Part shown: positions 39,917 through 50,883 of the stretch, one piece after another | Layout: each line of letters begins with the position of its first letter | Position numbering within the stretch: position 1 is the first letter of the stretch | Origin: Entamoeba invadens IP1 | Lineage: Eukaryota > Evosea > Mastigamoebida > Endamoebidae | Length of the DNA: 64,000 bases | Assembly (NCBI RefSeq): GCF_000330505.1 | Contig: NW_004440383.1 | Span: 373,001-437,000 of the forward strand | Reading direction: 5' to 3' | The notes under the pieces: model-generated | Told to the model about the DNA's origin: nothing | The model's database searches: none | The model's input: only the letters and a program-made list of their open reading frames with translations | Program-made: the position numbers and the translations under genes

Positions 39917-40234
39917 CTATTTCAATGACGTCTTCATATCTATAGTTTCATTTATAATAAAAATACCATGTTGTGTACTATTTACCCAATGCGAAATATG
40001 AAGAGCTTTCCATTGATATGCAAGTGGGCAAAACGCCATTCTTCGCTCTGAAAACGCATTTGTAGGGTTAATCAGGCATGTTTTCATAAAGCGCAACACG
40101 TCACACCAATCCACTGTTTTCAATCCGAAAAGACGGCTAGAAAGTGACGACCAAAGATAGTGAAAGGGAAGATTGTCCAAGCTGGAAATGCGTGTTTTAA
40201 ATAAAAAGAAATCCAAATTGGGTAAACCAAATAT
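39917..40234 (-). pseudogene. Gene fragment without start codon
   Basis: From 40234 to 39917 the minus strand is open for about 105 codons with well-chosen codons (LDNLPFHYLWSSLSSRLFGL, SERRMAFCPLAYQWK), yet there is no ATG before an internal Met two-fifths along. No GTTTGT donor or plausible upstream exon was found. The composition is that of a globular protein rather than spacer. It may be the tail of a decayed gene or an exon with an unusual acceptor. Not recognised. Confidence 0.4.
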
Positions 40235-40339
40235 TCACAAAACAAAAAATTTATAAATGAGCAGACAAGTGTGGAACGAACATTCCCAAGAAATTATGTC
40301 AAAAACAAGGCACTGTCATCTCATAGTTTATTCGAGTTG

Positions 40340-40603
40340 ATGAGTCGGATCACACAACACCAAACAGTCTGCTCCAGACGACTGAGTAACATCATTCAAG
40401 TCAATACAATCGTTCGGAAGAGTGACATTGAGAAGTATTATGACCAAGCCATCGATGATGGTGGAGAGTCTTCATTTAGTTGTGATGCTGAAGTCATGAG
40501 GATTCTTTGTTGCAATACTAACTTCGGAAGAGATGTTCTTGAAATGGAAAATTGTATCAGAGCAACTGTCGAGATGGAAAGGTCCATTACGCCAGCACTC
40601 TAA
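40340..40603 (+). CDS. Hypothetical protein, 87 residues or more
   Basis: The frame is open from 40226 to TAA/TAG at 40603, but the first ATG is at 40340, giving 87 residues. The 5' open part (VERTFPRNYVKNKALSSHSL) reads like protein too, so the true start may lie in an unseen exon. The product is helical and mixed-charge (SDIEKYYDQAIDDGGESSF) with four Cys and no membrane segment or family match. It diverges from the fragment at 39917-40234, whose open frame overlaps this one's 5' end by a few bases. Confidence 0.4.
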   Translation: MSRITQHQTVCSRRLSNIIQVNTIVRKSDIEKYYDQAIDDGGESSFSCDAEVMRILCCNTNFGRDVLEMENCIRATVEMERSITPAL

Positions 40604-41990
40604 TATTTCTCTATGTTTATTGATTGTAAATTTCATTTGCTTTGAAAGACACTTTTTCTGATTTTTTATACTATTTTACGTCAAACCGTTCCATTTGGTT
40701 TCATTTGGTTTGATTTACTATTTTTCATTAGTAAAAGTATTGTTATTATTAGTACAGTGTCATGTAGTGAGATGTTAACGAAAAGAAATGGTAATGACCA
40801 AAATAAAAGGAAGTTAAATAATTGAAATTATTGTTTCAATCCCCGAAATTGAAATGTTATTGTGGCTAAAAAATGGTTTTTTAATGGGAATTACTGGACA
40901 ACATTTCGTCGTTTTTTTGATAGTTTTTCTTTGTATGATATTTTTTTATTTGTTTTTTACTTGTTTTTTTCCGTTTTTTGGTAAAAACGTGTTTTATTCA
41001 GGTGTTTAAATATCTGACAATTAGGTTAACAAGTCATAAAAAAACGAATATCATCAAAAAAATTACAACAGTTAAAATTTTTATAAAAAGATATTTGAAT
41101 CATTATTTGTTTTGATCGACATTTCTTGATTTTTTCTATAATTCATCATTTTTGTGGATATATTCGGGATTCAAACAAAGTTATTTTTTGATTATTGGCA
41201 AATAAAAAGATTTGTCACCATTTTGTGCTGATCCGTATCAAATTGAACATCGAGAATTACCATTCATTTTATTATACACATGTATTTTTATCCTTATTAC
41301 TCAAATACTGCGCAAATTGTTGGGAAAGTTATGACAAAAAACGACTATTAAAATGCTTTTACAAAATCTACCAAAACGGGTATATTTGTTTTTTTATGAA
41401 AAACAAATTCTATAATATAGCTTTTTATGTTATAAAATAAATAATATTTATAAGTTGATATTTTTAAATTTTGATGTTTGGTATCTCATAAATATAAGAA
41501 CTGTTATATAAAAAACCAACCGGCAAACTATAATAATGGTTCCTAAAAACTATTTAATGGTTTTTCAATGCAAAATTTGTAAAAACAGGACAAAAAACAA
41601 AAAAACTGGAATTTACTATAAATTTATGGTTTGCTGGTCTTTTTTTCTGTGCCAAACTATTTTTTGGATATCTCTATATTAAAGTTTGCCAAGTGTCACC
41701 GAGTTACTCAATTATATGTAATCGCGACTCAATAATTTTTAAAGAAAAATAGAATTACAAAAACTGAACATCAATTCAGTTGATTAACAACTATTTATTG
41801 TTTAACAATCAACAAGAAATTCTGAATGTAATCAACACCTTTATTTTTAAAAAGGATAATCAATATTTATTTCACTGTTGTTTACTAATTATGAACATTA
41901 AAAACCAAACAATGTTCGAATTCTTTTTATATCCATCCTTTCGTATATTTTCTTGACTTATTCCTTCGAAACTAAAAAAGAATAAAAACA
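40604..41990. other. Long AT-rich intergenic region
   Basis: About 1.4 kb without a supported gene. A plus-strand open frame at 41195-41440 is Phe/Tyr/Lys-rich and looks like translated spacer. TCCCCGAAAT at 40840 resembles the motif found before three genes, though no gene follows closely. A weak inverted pair (GGCAAACT at 41522, AGTTTGCC at 41683) was considered and not accepted as a mobile element. Confidence 0.5.
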
Positions 41991-42272
41991 TCAATAAGGA
42001 TATATTGGCGATAAATTCTCTTCCTCATTATTCTCTTCTTTCTTTCGTGGTGTACTTTTCTCAAATTCGTTCGTATCCATTTTGCGCCTTTCGATACTTT
42101 CAGCGTCTTCTTCTCCACATCCCAAATACAAATAACTGTTGATGATATTATTCTGAAAATTCATTTCAGGACCCGACTCGCTGTTTGTTCCTTGACGATC
42201 CCCTGTACCCACCACTCTCTCAAACGCATTTTTAATATTTTGGCCCTTCTTCTTCGCTCCTTCTTGATCCAT
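41991..42272 (-). CDS. Small charged protein sharing a motif with its neighbour
   Basis: The 93-residue product from ATG 42272 is highly charged, with a Lys-rich start (MDQEGAKKKG) and a Glu/Lys-rich tail (RKKEENNEEENLSP). Residues 41-50, NNIINSYLYL, repeat a motif found twice in the upstream gene (NNIMNSYMNL and DNIIDSYMEI), from which it is separated by only 76 bp on the same strand. The two genes are probably related by partial duplication, or the motif is a shared interaction site. No membrane segment or known domain. Confidence 0.7.
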   Translation of the reverse strand: MDQEGAKKKGQNIKNAFERVVGTGDRQGTNSESGPEMNFQNNIINSYLYLGCGEEDAESIERRKMDTNEFEKSTPRKKEENNEEENLSPIYPY

Positions 42273-42348
42273 ATTTTCAAGTTCTTATGTATTAACTCAA
42301 AACCTAACACAAACCATAAAAAGTAAATAATTCAAAAATGTCACACTT

Positions 42349-43944
42349 CTATTTCTTCTTCTCCATTACCATTGGAACAACTTCTTTCATGTCCACCTTC
42401 GACACAACGTCCTCCAGTTCTTCTTGCACTTGGCCCATATGTGTTTTCACATACTCGCGTTTCTGGTCTTCATTCTCAAACACTCCAGATGTCTCCGCCT
42501 GCTTCGTTATTTTCTGTTCCATCACTTTCATCACACCGTTCTTGATACGTTCAGTCACTTTACTTAATATATGCTCTCTCTTCGCTGATAATTCAACATT
42601 TTCTTGCATTTCCTTATTCAAATCGGCTAACGCAAGTATTGGTGTTCCTTTCCCCATCCAGTGTTTTCCTTCTTCATCGTACTGTTCACGGGTTTCACTT
42701 GTACTTTTGTCTTCAATATCATTCCGAATGGTCACCTCCCTCACCAACACCTCCTCCTTCTTCTCTTGACTGCTCTCTTTCTCACGTCTCTCCTCCTCTT
42801 CAATTTCTTTGATTTGTTTTGTCGTCATCTCTTCAAGTTGTCTCTCAATGGCAGTATTAAAAGGCATTGCAGTTTTATTCTCGCTATTTGTTGATATGTG
42901 CTCTACCACTGCTTTATTCGCGATTTGACATTTGAGTGGCGATAGTACCTCCGAATCATGTGAATAAGATGATCGATATTGGTCAATATCCTTTTTAACA
43001 GTCGAGATGTCCGAAATGGCTGAAGCAAGTTGTTCTGGTTTTATTGGTTCAGGGCGGTTCTTAAGTATTTCGGAGTGTTCTGCGTTGGATATTTCCATCA
43101 TTCTCGCCTTACTCATTTCGCTTTTCATTGATATTTGCGACGGACTTTGCATTTTGTCGTTTTCATCTTCTTCCATTCTCGCTGTTTTTGCTTTGGGTTG
43201 GGCTAAAGGGGAAACATCCTCATAGGACACGTTATTTTCATACATCACTCCATTATTGTGTTCAATTTCCATATACGAATCGATGATATTATCAACACCA
43301 ACCAATTTCTTGATATCCTCCAAGTCCATTTCCTCTTGTTCCTTTTCATTAATTTTCTCCGAAAGGAGTGCGGAGTTGACAATCGATTTTCTATTCGGTC
43401 TCACACCCTCAAACTGATCGACTTCTTCGATTCTCATTTTCCGTTTTTGTGGCGCAATATCCTCCAAATCTGCTTCTTCCGGTTTGACATCTTCGAAAGA
43501 GTCGTCGTCTTTAACTTCTAACTTTTTCATGGCGGCTTGTTTCCTAAGTTGTTCTTGTTGTTGTTTTAAGTACTTCTCTTCTTCGGCTCTTTCTTTCTCG
43601 ATATGTATTGTCAATTCGCCTTTCTCGTATTCATTGAGATTCATATAACTGTTCATGATGTTATTTTTAATTTCGTCTTCTCTCATATCAGTCGTTTGTT
43701 TTGGCGTTCGGTCAATAACACCGTTGTTAATTAACTCGCGTTCTTCTCTCTCTAAGTTACCAAAGATTCCCGCTACGCTACTTCGAAGTCGTTGTTTATC
43801 AACTGGTTTATAGACGGGGACTGTCTTTGTGTCCGGTAAATTTTGTTTAATAGCGCTCGTGTATATTTGTGACGGCGGATTGATTATATTGTGTTTGTCC
43901 ATTGCCAGACGGCGTAAGTCTGAGTAACGACTGTGTCCCTTCAT
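42349..43944 (-). CDS. Large charged coiled-coil protein, 531 residues
   Basis: Single-exon gene from ATG 43944. The sequence is dominated by Glu, Lys, Gln and Arg, with heptad-like stretches around residues 110-145, 195-215, 365-395 and 440-530 that should form coiled coils. It carries NNIMNSYMNL at residues 94-103 and DNIIDSYMEI at 218-227, the motif shared with the next gene downstream. Short acidic repeats (SFEDVKPEEADLEDIAP, DLEDI) separate the helices. No enzymatic domain is visible. A cytoskeletal, scaffold or nuclear structural role is possible, but nothing specific can be said. Confidence 0.85.
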   Translation of the reverse strand: MKGHSRYSDLRRLAMDKHNIINPPSQIYTSAIKQNLPDTKTVPVYKPVDKQRLRSSVAGIFGNLEREERELINNGVIDRTPKQTTDMREDEIKNNIMNSYMNLNEYEKGELTIHIEKERAEEEKYLKQQQEQLRKQAAMKKLEVKDDDSFEDVKPEEADLEDIAPQKRKMRIEEVDQFEGVRPNRKSIVNSALLSEKINEKEQEEMDLEDIKKLVGVDNIIDSYMEIEHNNGVMYENNVSYEDVSPLAQPKAKTARMEEDENDKMQSPSQISMKSEMSKARMMEISNAEHSEILKNRPEPIKPEQLASAISDISTVKKDIDQYRSSYSHDSEVLSPLKCQIANKAVVEHISTNSENKTAMPFNTAIERQLEEMTTKQIKEIEEEERREKESSQEKKEEVLVREVTIRNDIEDKSTSETREQYDEEGKHWMGKGTPILALADLNKEMQENVELSAKREHILSKVTERIKNGVMKVMEQKITKQAETSGVFENEDQKREYVKTHMGQVQEELEDVVSKVDMKEVVPMVMEKKK

Positions 43945-44499
43945 TCTCTTCTTTTAAGTTCATTTTTTTCTCTTTTTTCCTGTTTTTTCTCTGGGTGATA
44001 TATATACATTGCTGTTTTTTTTAAATTGTTATTTATATATCTTACTGCCCATTTCTCCACTTCTCTTTTTTTTGTCGTTTTTTACGTCTCATTTCACTGC
44101 TGTTTCTCATTTACTCATTTTTTTGACATTTTTGAGTAATCATCTTTTAAAGCCAGAAGACGATTCAGTTGATTGTTTTTTATAGTTCATTATACTATTT
44201 TTTATAGTTTTGTTTTATTTTTCTGAAAATTTGATTTGGTTTAAATAAGAATTTTAAAATACAAAAATTTAAGATGCGATCTTTGGATTTGTTTTTTATC
44301 TGATTATTTTTCTTCAAAAACTTTTATACAAATTTCTAATTGTCTTAAAATTATAATATAGTTCATTTAAACTATTTTTCTAATTTTCAATTGACTTCAA
44401 AAATATATTTATTCATCGAAAAATTTTATTAAAAGAGTTTTAAAAAATATAGTATTCCCACAAACCATTAAAACCCCATATTAAAAACTAAAACAGAGT
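43945..44499. other. AT-rich intergenic region between two minus-strand genes
   Basis: A/T-rich with long T runs; the part just right of 43944 (T-rich on plus) is the promoter side of the coiled-coil gene, and the left flank of 44500 is the 3' side of the HECT gene. No additional feature was recognised. Confidence 0.5.
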
Positions 44500-47400
44500 T
44501 CAATAAAATCCGAACCCAGTGCATTCGCTGATGGCATACAACAACTTCTCCTTAAGTATTTCTTTATTGCTGTAATTAGGCAAATCCAGTCTGTTAATGC
44601 AAGTATGTGCAGTTGGCAATTTTTCGTCGGGATTGTCGTACTTAATAGAACAAATCATGAAAGGGAGTGGATGTCCATCTGCGTCCACCAATTTCTGGAA
44701 CCCTCCAATCGGGGAATTAGGTGATCCTGTGACAAATTGAAGGACTTTATTTCGCAACAGTTGATTCATCTCTTCAAGTACACTCCAGAACCAGACTACT
44801 TGGAGACTCTCCTCATTATAACTCTCATAGACGCAATTCTTTTTCAACTCTTTCACGTCAAACTCCTCTCCACAGAACACTTTCTCTAATTCCTTTTCTT
44901 CAAACATCTTCACCTTGTCAACTGCTAACACTGAAAACAGCCCTTTCCCAAACCACTCAACTTGTTTCGCGTATTTAGTGTTATATTTGTATTGAACTAA
45001 CAGCTCAATGTACTCCTTCTTATTGCTTTCGTTCACTTCCAAGTCGCCCTCTTTCAACTTGACCTCTTCTACTTTATCACCACGTTTCTCGTCATATACA
45101 AAAGTGAGTCCCCATGCACTCACATCACTGTTTAACACGTTTTGCATCTGTTTGTAAAACTCGGGGTCAACCACTTTTAAATCTTCCACTTCCGTTCTCT
45201 TCCCAAGAAGCATTCGTAAGAACGTCAATGAGAATCGCAAATTGAGCGTCATGTTATCACATATCATCTTCCCGATCAATTTGCCCACAAACATCATCAA
45301 CTCCGGTGAACTCATTAAATCGGGTTCTAACACACCGTTTTCTACTCTAAAGAGTAACGTCTTCTCGTCTACAATGTCTTCAAGTGCAAGTGCATAACAC
45401 TCTCTCAATAGTCCACCAACATCCTCCCCCGTTTCATTCTCGAACCTGACCTTAATTAAACAGTCAAAAAGAACCGAATTTCGAAGTTGGGCGTAGAGCG
45501 TCTGCAACACTTGTTGTCGCTTCACGGTGACCGTGAGGCGTTTGTTCCCATTCCGACTTTTGATGGACTTGTACAACTCGTCCATCTTCTTTTCAAATGG
45601 ATAACAGAACCGTTGTGACTCAAGAAAGTGTAATCCTCGTTCAAAGACATTCGCGTCGATGATATACAAAAAGTCGATGTAACTTCTGATGGTTCGTAAC
45701 AATTCAATAATCTTCTTATTCGGATTTTGTGTGTTATTCGTTAATTCTTTTTGAACCAGTTTCAGTGCAATTTTCAAATCAATTGTCTCGCGTGTTTCTA
45801 TAATTCTACTAATAAGTGTAGTATAATTTATAGTTTCAATTTCGTCCATTTTCTTTTCTTTTTGTGCACTTTGTGACGTCTCCATTTTCTCCTTCTTCTC
45901 TTTTACCAATGGTATTTCATTTGAAACGTCTTTCTCACCTTCTTCGTCATTTTCTTCATTGTTCTGTTCATTCACTTCTTCTTCTTGATTCTCAAATTCA
46001 TTTCCTTGAATCAGTCCTTCCTCTTCACGAGCAAAATATTGGTCTTGATCCATTCCATTCTCTTCATCATTATATCCGTCAATTCTCTCTTGAAAACGAG
46101 GGGGCAAACCTTCATTCCCAATAAAGTACTCTGCAACTCCGTTTTCATGGTCATTTAACATCCCAAATTGTGGTATTCGATGGTCGTTCATTAAGTGTGG
46201 GTTCTGTGGAACAAACATTCCCATAGGCAAATTACCTCCAAATAGAGGTGAAGCAAGCTGTGTTCTTCCCAAATCGGCGAAATAGGGGACAAAAGTGTTT
46301 CCAGTTCTATTCGGTTGCACAGATTTAACAGTGTTTTGAGTCAAGTTGATAACGTTTAAGAAATTGAAAAAGTTCTCTTTGCTTGTGCGGTCCATTTCTC
46401 CTTCAAACTGCTTTGTATACTCAAACACGATGTCTTCACATATCGTCCTCGTCACTTCACTCATCGCAAAATTTATGCAATCTAACACACCATAGCGCAC
46501 CTTCTCCCCGATACTCTCCATCACCATTTTCACAACGGTTTTGTCGTTAAAGTCGACGTAGATACTTCCAAAGTTAAGTAATTTGTCGATCGCATTCCGC
46601 TTCGTCCCAACACCAAAGTTACTTTTCACGATAAGTTGGACACACTTCGAAATCATGTCTTTCACTTGTTGTGGCGGGTGGTCGTATTTTTCCAACAAAC
46701 AATATAAGATACCAACAAACGCATTCACCTTCGTTTCTGACTGTTTTGTAATCGCTTTTGTTATGAATTCTTCCACCACCAACACTATAACATTCTTCAA
46801 AAACATTTTAGAAGGATCGCTCTTCACAAAGTCCATCAACGCTACCATACAATACTTCCTCACTTCCTCTGTAGTGGAACTTCCGATGTTCTCAACAAAA
46901 TTGACGACATTAATTGTCTTGTCTGCTGCAGACAATTCAATCAATGAAGGTGATGGTCTGTCATGTCCTTTCTGCTTATTCAAGAACAAGAATACTGGTT
47001 CTAACATCGGCAGTCTAACTCTTTTCGTTCGATTGTTCTCAGAAGCAAGTTGTTCGACTCTTCCTGTTCTTCTCCGTTCTTCTGGATGTTCTTCGTAGTA
47101 CTGAAGAATCTGTTCAGCCCAGAATTGTTGAGGAATCTGCACAAGTGTCTCATAGTTTATTCCGATAGGAAGTTCAATATCACCCATTGAAGGCACATAC
47201 ACTACTCTTCTCTCAACTTGTTGTTGTGGTGTTGATTGTGGTTGTGTTACTTGTTGAGGACAAGTCGTTGGCGGTTTCACTTGGTCCAAAATCAAGTTGC
47301 ATTGATCAGACACATCGCCGTTTCCGCGCTCTAATTGTATTGCGCCATACTCTTTGATAACAGCAATGACTCCAGTGACTCGTCTATTGTCATTATTATT

Positions 47401-50400
47401 TGAGTAAATGGCGTAGTCATGAACTAATTGTGTGATCACATTATCACACCCCAAGACTTCTACAAGTTGTTCGATCTCTGTCTTCTCCATACTTGTGTCA
47501 CTGTCACTTGGAATAACATTCGCAACCTTTTCCATTCGAAGCTTCTGAGTAAGTTCATCAACTCTTTGTTGTGAGAGAGGTGGCTTATTCAGTTTGTCAT
47601 TGGTACCACTCTGTGGCAGTCTTCTCTTCATCGCCTCATTGAATATTTTGTCGAAACAAATGTCGTTGAACGATAAAAAGAATGTGTTTTCGACCTCTTC
47701 CATATTCCCTTTAAGTTGTTCAGAAACGACTTTGTTGAATTTTATGCAATCAAATTTGGATGTCTCGACTTTTGTTGGCTCGTTATACCAATTTGGTGTG
47801 ATGTTATTTGGTCTGAGTGTATTGATGACTTTTGGCTTTGATAATGCACTCGGAGTTCCTCCAAGTAACAATGCTTTCAGTGCCAATTCTTCTGCAGTCT
47901 TGTCCGTGATCCACCCATTATCATTCAAATCTTTCACCAGAGACGACACATCTGCAGTGATTTGTCCCTTCAATAAATAATGTGAGAGTCTCTCCTTATT
48001 CTCATTGTACGCAGATTGTCCAACACACAATATCAGAGGTATTATGTATGAGCACACAATCATTTCGTTGTTCAATTCAGTCTTTTTCAAGAATTCAAAG
48101 AAGGAAGATATCAAGGTAAGTGCATTCATACTGTTTTTGAACGAATACATAAAGAATTTCGCTTTCTCGGTTGCATCGACAGAAGTGACTACTCTTGCCT
48201 TTGTTGTTAACCCTAATAAATCAGCAACGATTGTCATATTCAATATTTCTCGAAGACTCCCAGACTCTTTGTTGTGTTTATTAAACACATCCTCTAACAC
48301 ACCTTTGTCGCAACTAGAAAATGCTTTTCCAATATCATCATACGCCTCTAAACGTACATTTTCACTGAATACTCTTTCAAATACTCTTTCAACACCTTTC
48401 ACATTCACATTGTTCTCTTGCAAATACAAAATCGCATCTAAGACAGTTGCAATTGTCACACCGTCATATAATACCATTGATATATCTATTTCATCGTACA
48501 AAAAGCAGAACAGTCCAACTACTCTTTCATAATTCACTTTCAATGCTTCTTGTGTGATTTTCGTTTGAATAATGCTTTTGATAATATGTGAGATATACTT
48601 CTGTGAATGTTCTTTAATTTCGTACCCCAAAAATGTCGTTGTCGAAGGGTCGATCAAAATCCGATTCTCAAAACAGACTTCGAGAAATGGAAGTGTTGTT
48701 TTAGTTAAGTACAGTCTTTCCAGAAAAAGTGCACATATCTCCTCCTTCGGGTTCTTTAAAACTTCTTGCAAACATCCATCATAGATCACAAGATCGTTAT
48801 TTTCAATCGTTTTAATTCTTCGAAGACACTCAATCAACAACGAAACTACCGCCTTATGGCTTAATTTCGTTTTATTTTGATTTTCAATGGACTCTCTCAC
48901 CTTTTTCAGTGCCAAAAAGGCCAATAATAGCTTCCCAGTATCAGGTAGCGTCTTAGCAATTTCACGAAGAATATTCTCAGACAAGAATTGTATTGTCCTC
49001 CCAACAAAAAAGAAGAGTCGATTCACCTTTCGAATCCCAAAGTCGAGTGAATCTTCACTATTTGTGATCTTTTCGTTTCCACTCGCATACAAAGCAATCA
49101 ATTTGAACGCATTAATAACACATTCTTTACTGAAATCCAAGTGCTCTTTATTCATCGTATTCAAGTCCCACTTATTGACATTTAAAAAGTACGTGATTGG
49201 TAGACAAACGAGGAGTTGGTCGAGCGTGAAGTTGTTGTCCTTATGCTTTTTGGCCAGATCAAACGTCGTCTTTGAATTCGCAAAATCGTCTTTATTCCCA
49301 TTCGAAACTATTTTGAAAAACCAATTCCCTTTCAACGCATACACCTTCTCTACGGTCTTCTCAAAGAACCTCACTCGCGGCGCATTCCCCCACAAAAAGT
49401 TCCACAAAAATTTGATCATTTCTTTCTCTGTGATATCCTTTGTTTTATGCAATGACTCTTGGAGTAAGTTGTTTGCAGCAATGTTAAATGGTAACGGTGG
49501 TATACTGAATGAAGTCTTTTGTTTGTCAATATCAACATTTTTCATCTTGTCTAACACAGTTTCCACTAAGTACCACAATGAACACGAAAACATGGTTTGT
49601 CCCTGCGAATACAAGTATATCACAGACTTCGTCAGTGTGTTATTCGTGTCAATCATTCTCTTGATAACATTGTAATAGATGTTCTTAATATCAACGGAAA
49701 GTTGTTCTGGACCACTATGAAATTGAATAACTGTATCAAACAACACAAACAGTGTCCCAACTGTTTTGCAATTTGGATCGTTCAATACAATTTTGGCAAA
49801 CGCACTAAATTCAGTCATTCGAGTGTCCAGTATTTTATTCATCCCTCTTGATGTCTTCATTAAATACAAAGGGCGCACTAAAAAGTTTGCGAAATCGTCT
49901 TCTGTAAAATGTCTTTTAAGCAACGTGAAAGTGTGTTTTTCATCGACTACTCGTGGAGTTTGAAGGGTTAAATACCTCTCGACCAAAATGACTGCAAAAA
50001 AGCTTTTAAGTGTCTTTGCATTCTCATACAACTCCTTTACTCGCTCAATCATTTTGTAATGAGTTGAAGTGTGGAGTGCCGCAGAGGCTATAAAGAATTT
50101 CCAGAACTCGGGAAACGTGTCACAGTTGAAGATATATTCGGAAATGACTTTCACTTTGACCCAATTGGAATATGTAAATCCTCTCAAGAAGTTGTCGACA
50201 AGTATTTCCTCTTTTTGTGTTATTGGCTTGTTCTCCTTCCCCTTCTCAAATTCTTGAATAATAAATTTGATGACTGCGGTCTCGATATTCTTATCATCCA
50301 TTCTGCTCAACCACACTTGATTCGCTAATACAAAAGTCTCTTCACATAACAATTTCTCAAAGTTCTCAGTGACGTTATGACCTCTTCCAATTTCAAGTAC

Positions 50401-50883
50401 TGTGTTTAGGACTTGATAGTCTTCGTTTTGACTTTCAATGTATTTCTTTTGTGCAACTCGCATTCCAAAGTCGGACCCAAGAGCTTTAGAAACTTCTTTA
50501 ATGTACTTGGTGTAGTCCTCACCAATTGGAGGAGCCTCAATATTCATCACATCCGAAAATACCTCAATCTTTTTTGTATTAGAGAAGTATGCCGCTATTT
50601 CTGGAAACTGTGAAGACTCTAAGTAATATGAGTTCGTTGGATAAAATACTCCTCGCAACGCGCAACACTCGATCATTTCCCAAAGCATCTTTCGTTGCTC
50701 TTTTGTGACTTCTCGTAGTTTTACTTCGTTGTCGATTTGAACTACAGGAAGTGCCTCCAAAAAGTGCTTCAAATGTTTGGAGAAATCCGTGTCAAAAATT
50801 GGGGTAATTGGGGTGTCCTTCACTTTGTTGTACTCCGCCTTGAAATTTTCATAACATATGCTTGGATTCATCTCTTCTTCCAT
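44500..50883 (-). CDS. HECT-type E3 ubiquitin ligase, 2127 residues
   Basis: This is the largest gene in the window, single exon, from ATG 50883. The C-terminal about 360 residues are a complete HECT domain. Blocks include FENETGEDVGGLLRECYALA, LRFSLTFLRMLLGKR, NKKEYIELLVQYKYNTKYAKQVEWFGKGLF, QFVTGSPNSPIGGF and LPTAHTCINRLDLPNY. The catalytic Cys2095 accepts ubiquitin from an E2 and passes it to substrate. The long N-terminal region is alpha-solenoid-like, broken by a Gln/Pro-rich linker (about residue 1220) and an acidic tract (about residues 1620-1690). Length and layout recall the HUWE1/Tom1/UPL1 group, which acts in nuclear and stress-related protein turnover, but the usual UBA domain was not seen. 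Confidence 0.95.
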   Translation of the reverse strand: MEEEMNPSICYENFKAEYNKVKDTPITPIFDTDFSKHLKHFLEALPVVQIDNEVKLREVTKEQRKMLWEMIECCALRGVFYPTNSYYLESSQFPEIAAYFSNTKKIEVFSDVMNIEAPPIGEDYTKYIKEVSKALGSDFGMRVAQKKYIESQNEDYQVLNTVLEIGRGHNVTENFEKLLCEETFVLANQVWLSRMDDKNIETAVIKFIIQEFEKGKENKPITQKEEILVDNFLRGFTYSNWVKVKVISEYIFNCDTFPEFWKFFIASAALHTSTHYKMIERVKELYENAKTLKSFFAVILVERYLTLQTPRVVDEKHTFTLLKRHFTEDDFANFLVRPLYLMKTSRGMNKILDTRMTEFSAFAKIVLNDPNCKTVGTLFVLFDTVIQFHSGPEQLSVDIKNIYYNVIKRMIDTNNTLTKSVIYLYSQGQTMFSCSLWYLVETVLDKMKNVDIDKQKTSFSIPPLPFNIAANNLLQESLHKTKDITEKEMIKFLWNFLWGNAPRVRFFEKTVEKVYALKGNWFFKIVSNGNKDDFANSKTTFDLAKKHKDNNFTLDQLLVCLPITYFLNVNKWDLNTMNKEHLDFSKECVINAFKLIALYASGNEKITNSEDSLDFGIRKVNRLFFFVGRTIQFLSENILREIAKTLPDTGKLLLAFLALKKVRESIENQNKTKLSHKAVVSLLIECLRRIKTIENNDLVIYDGCLQEVLKNPKEEICALFLERLYLTKTTLPFLEVCFENRILIDPSTTTFLGYEIKEHSQKYISHIIKSIIQTKITQEALKVNYERVVGLFCFLYDEIDISMVLYDGVTIATVLDAILYLQENNVNVKGVERVFERVFSENVRLEAYDDIGKAFSSCDKGVLEDVFNKHNKESGSLREILNMTIVADLLGLTTKARVVTSVDATEKAKFFMYSFKNSMNALTLISSFFEFLKKTELNNEMIVCSYIIPLILCVGQSAYNENKERLSHYLLKGQITADVSSLVKDLNDNGWITDKTAEELALKALLLGGTPSALSKPKVINTLRPNNITPNWYNEPTKVETSKFDCIKFNKVVSEQLKGNMEEVENTFFLSFNDICFDKIFNEAMKRRLPQSGTNDKLNKPPLSQQRVDELTQKLRMEKVANVIPSDSDTSMEKTEIEQLVEVLGCDNVITQLVHDYAIYSNNNDNRRVTGVIAVIKEYGAIQLERGNGDVSDQCNLILDQVKPPTTCPQQVTQPQSTPQQQVERRVVYVPSMGDIELPIGINYETLVQIPQQFWAEQILQYYEEHPEERRRTGRVEQLASENNRTKRVRLPMLEPVFLFLNKQKGHDRPSPSLIELSAADKTINVVNFVENIGSSTTEEVRKYCMVALMDFVKSDPSKMFLKNVIVLVVEEFITKAITKQSETKVNAFVGILYCLLEKYDHPPQQVKDMISKCVQLIVKSNFGVGTKRNAIDKLLNFGSIYVDFNDKTVVKMVMESIGEKVRYGVLDCINFAMSEVTRTICEDIVFEYTKQFEGEMDRTSKENFFNFLNVINLTQNTVKSVQPNRTGNTFVPYFADLGRTQLASPLFGGNLPMGMFVPQNPHLMNDHRIPQFGMLNDHENGVAEYFIGNEGLPPRFQERIDGYNDEENGMDQDQYFAREEEGLIQGNEFENQEEEVNEQNNEENDEEGEKDVSNEIPLVKEKKEKMETSQSAQKEKKMDEIETINYTTLISRIIETRETIDLKIALKLVQKELTNNTQNPNKKIIELLRTIRSYIDFLYIIDANVFERGLHFLESQRFCYPFEKKMDELYKSIKSRNGNKRLTVTVKRQQVLQTLYAQLRNSVLFDCLIKVRFENETGEDVGGLLRECYALALEDIVDEKTLLFRVENGVLEPDLMSSPELMMFVGKLIGKMICDNMTLNLRFSLTFLRMLLGKRTEVEDLKVVDPEFYKQMQNVLNSDVSAWGLTFVYDEKRGDKVEEVKLKEGDLEVNESNKKEYIELLVQYKYNTKYAKQVEWFGKGLFSVLAVDKVKMFEEKELEKVFCGEEFDVKELKKNCVYESYNEESLQVVWFWSVLEEMNQLLRNKVLQFVTGSPNSPIGGFQKLVDADGHPLPFMICSIKYDNPDEKLPTAHTCINRLDLPNYSNKEILKEKLLYAISECTGFGFY

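Noticed and set aside
41195..41440. Plus-strand frame of 81 codons
   Set aside because: Composition (Phe, Tyr, Lys, Ile) is that of translated AT-rich spacer; no motif or promoter-like signal.
41522..41690. Possible MITE with GGCAAACT...AGTTTGCC ends
   Set aside because: Only about 13 bp match and no target-site duplication is visible, so chance is likely.
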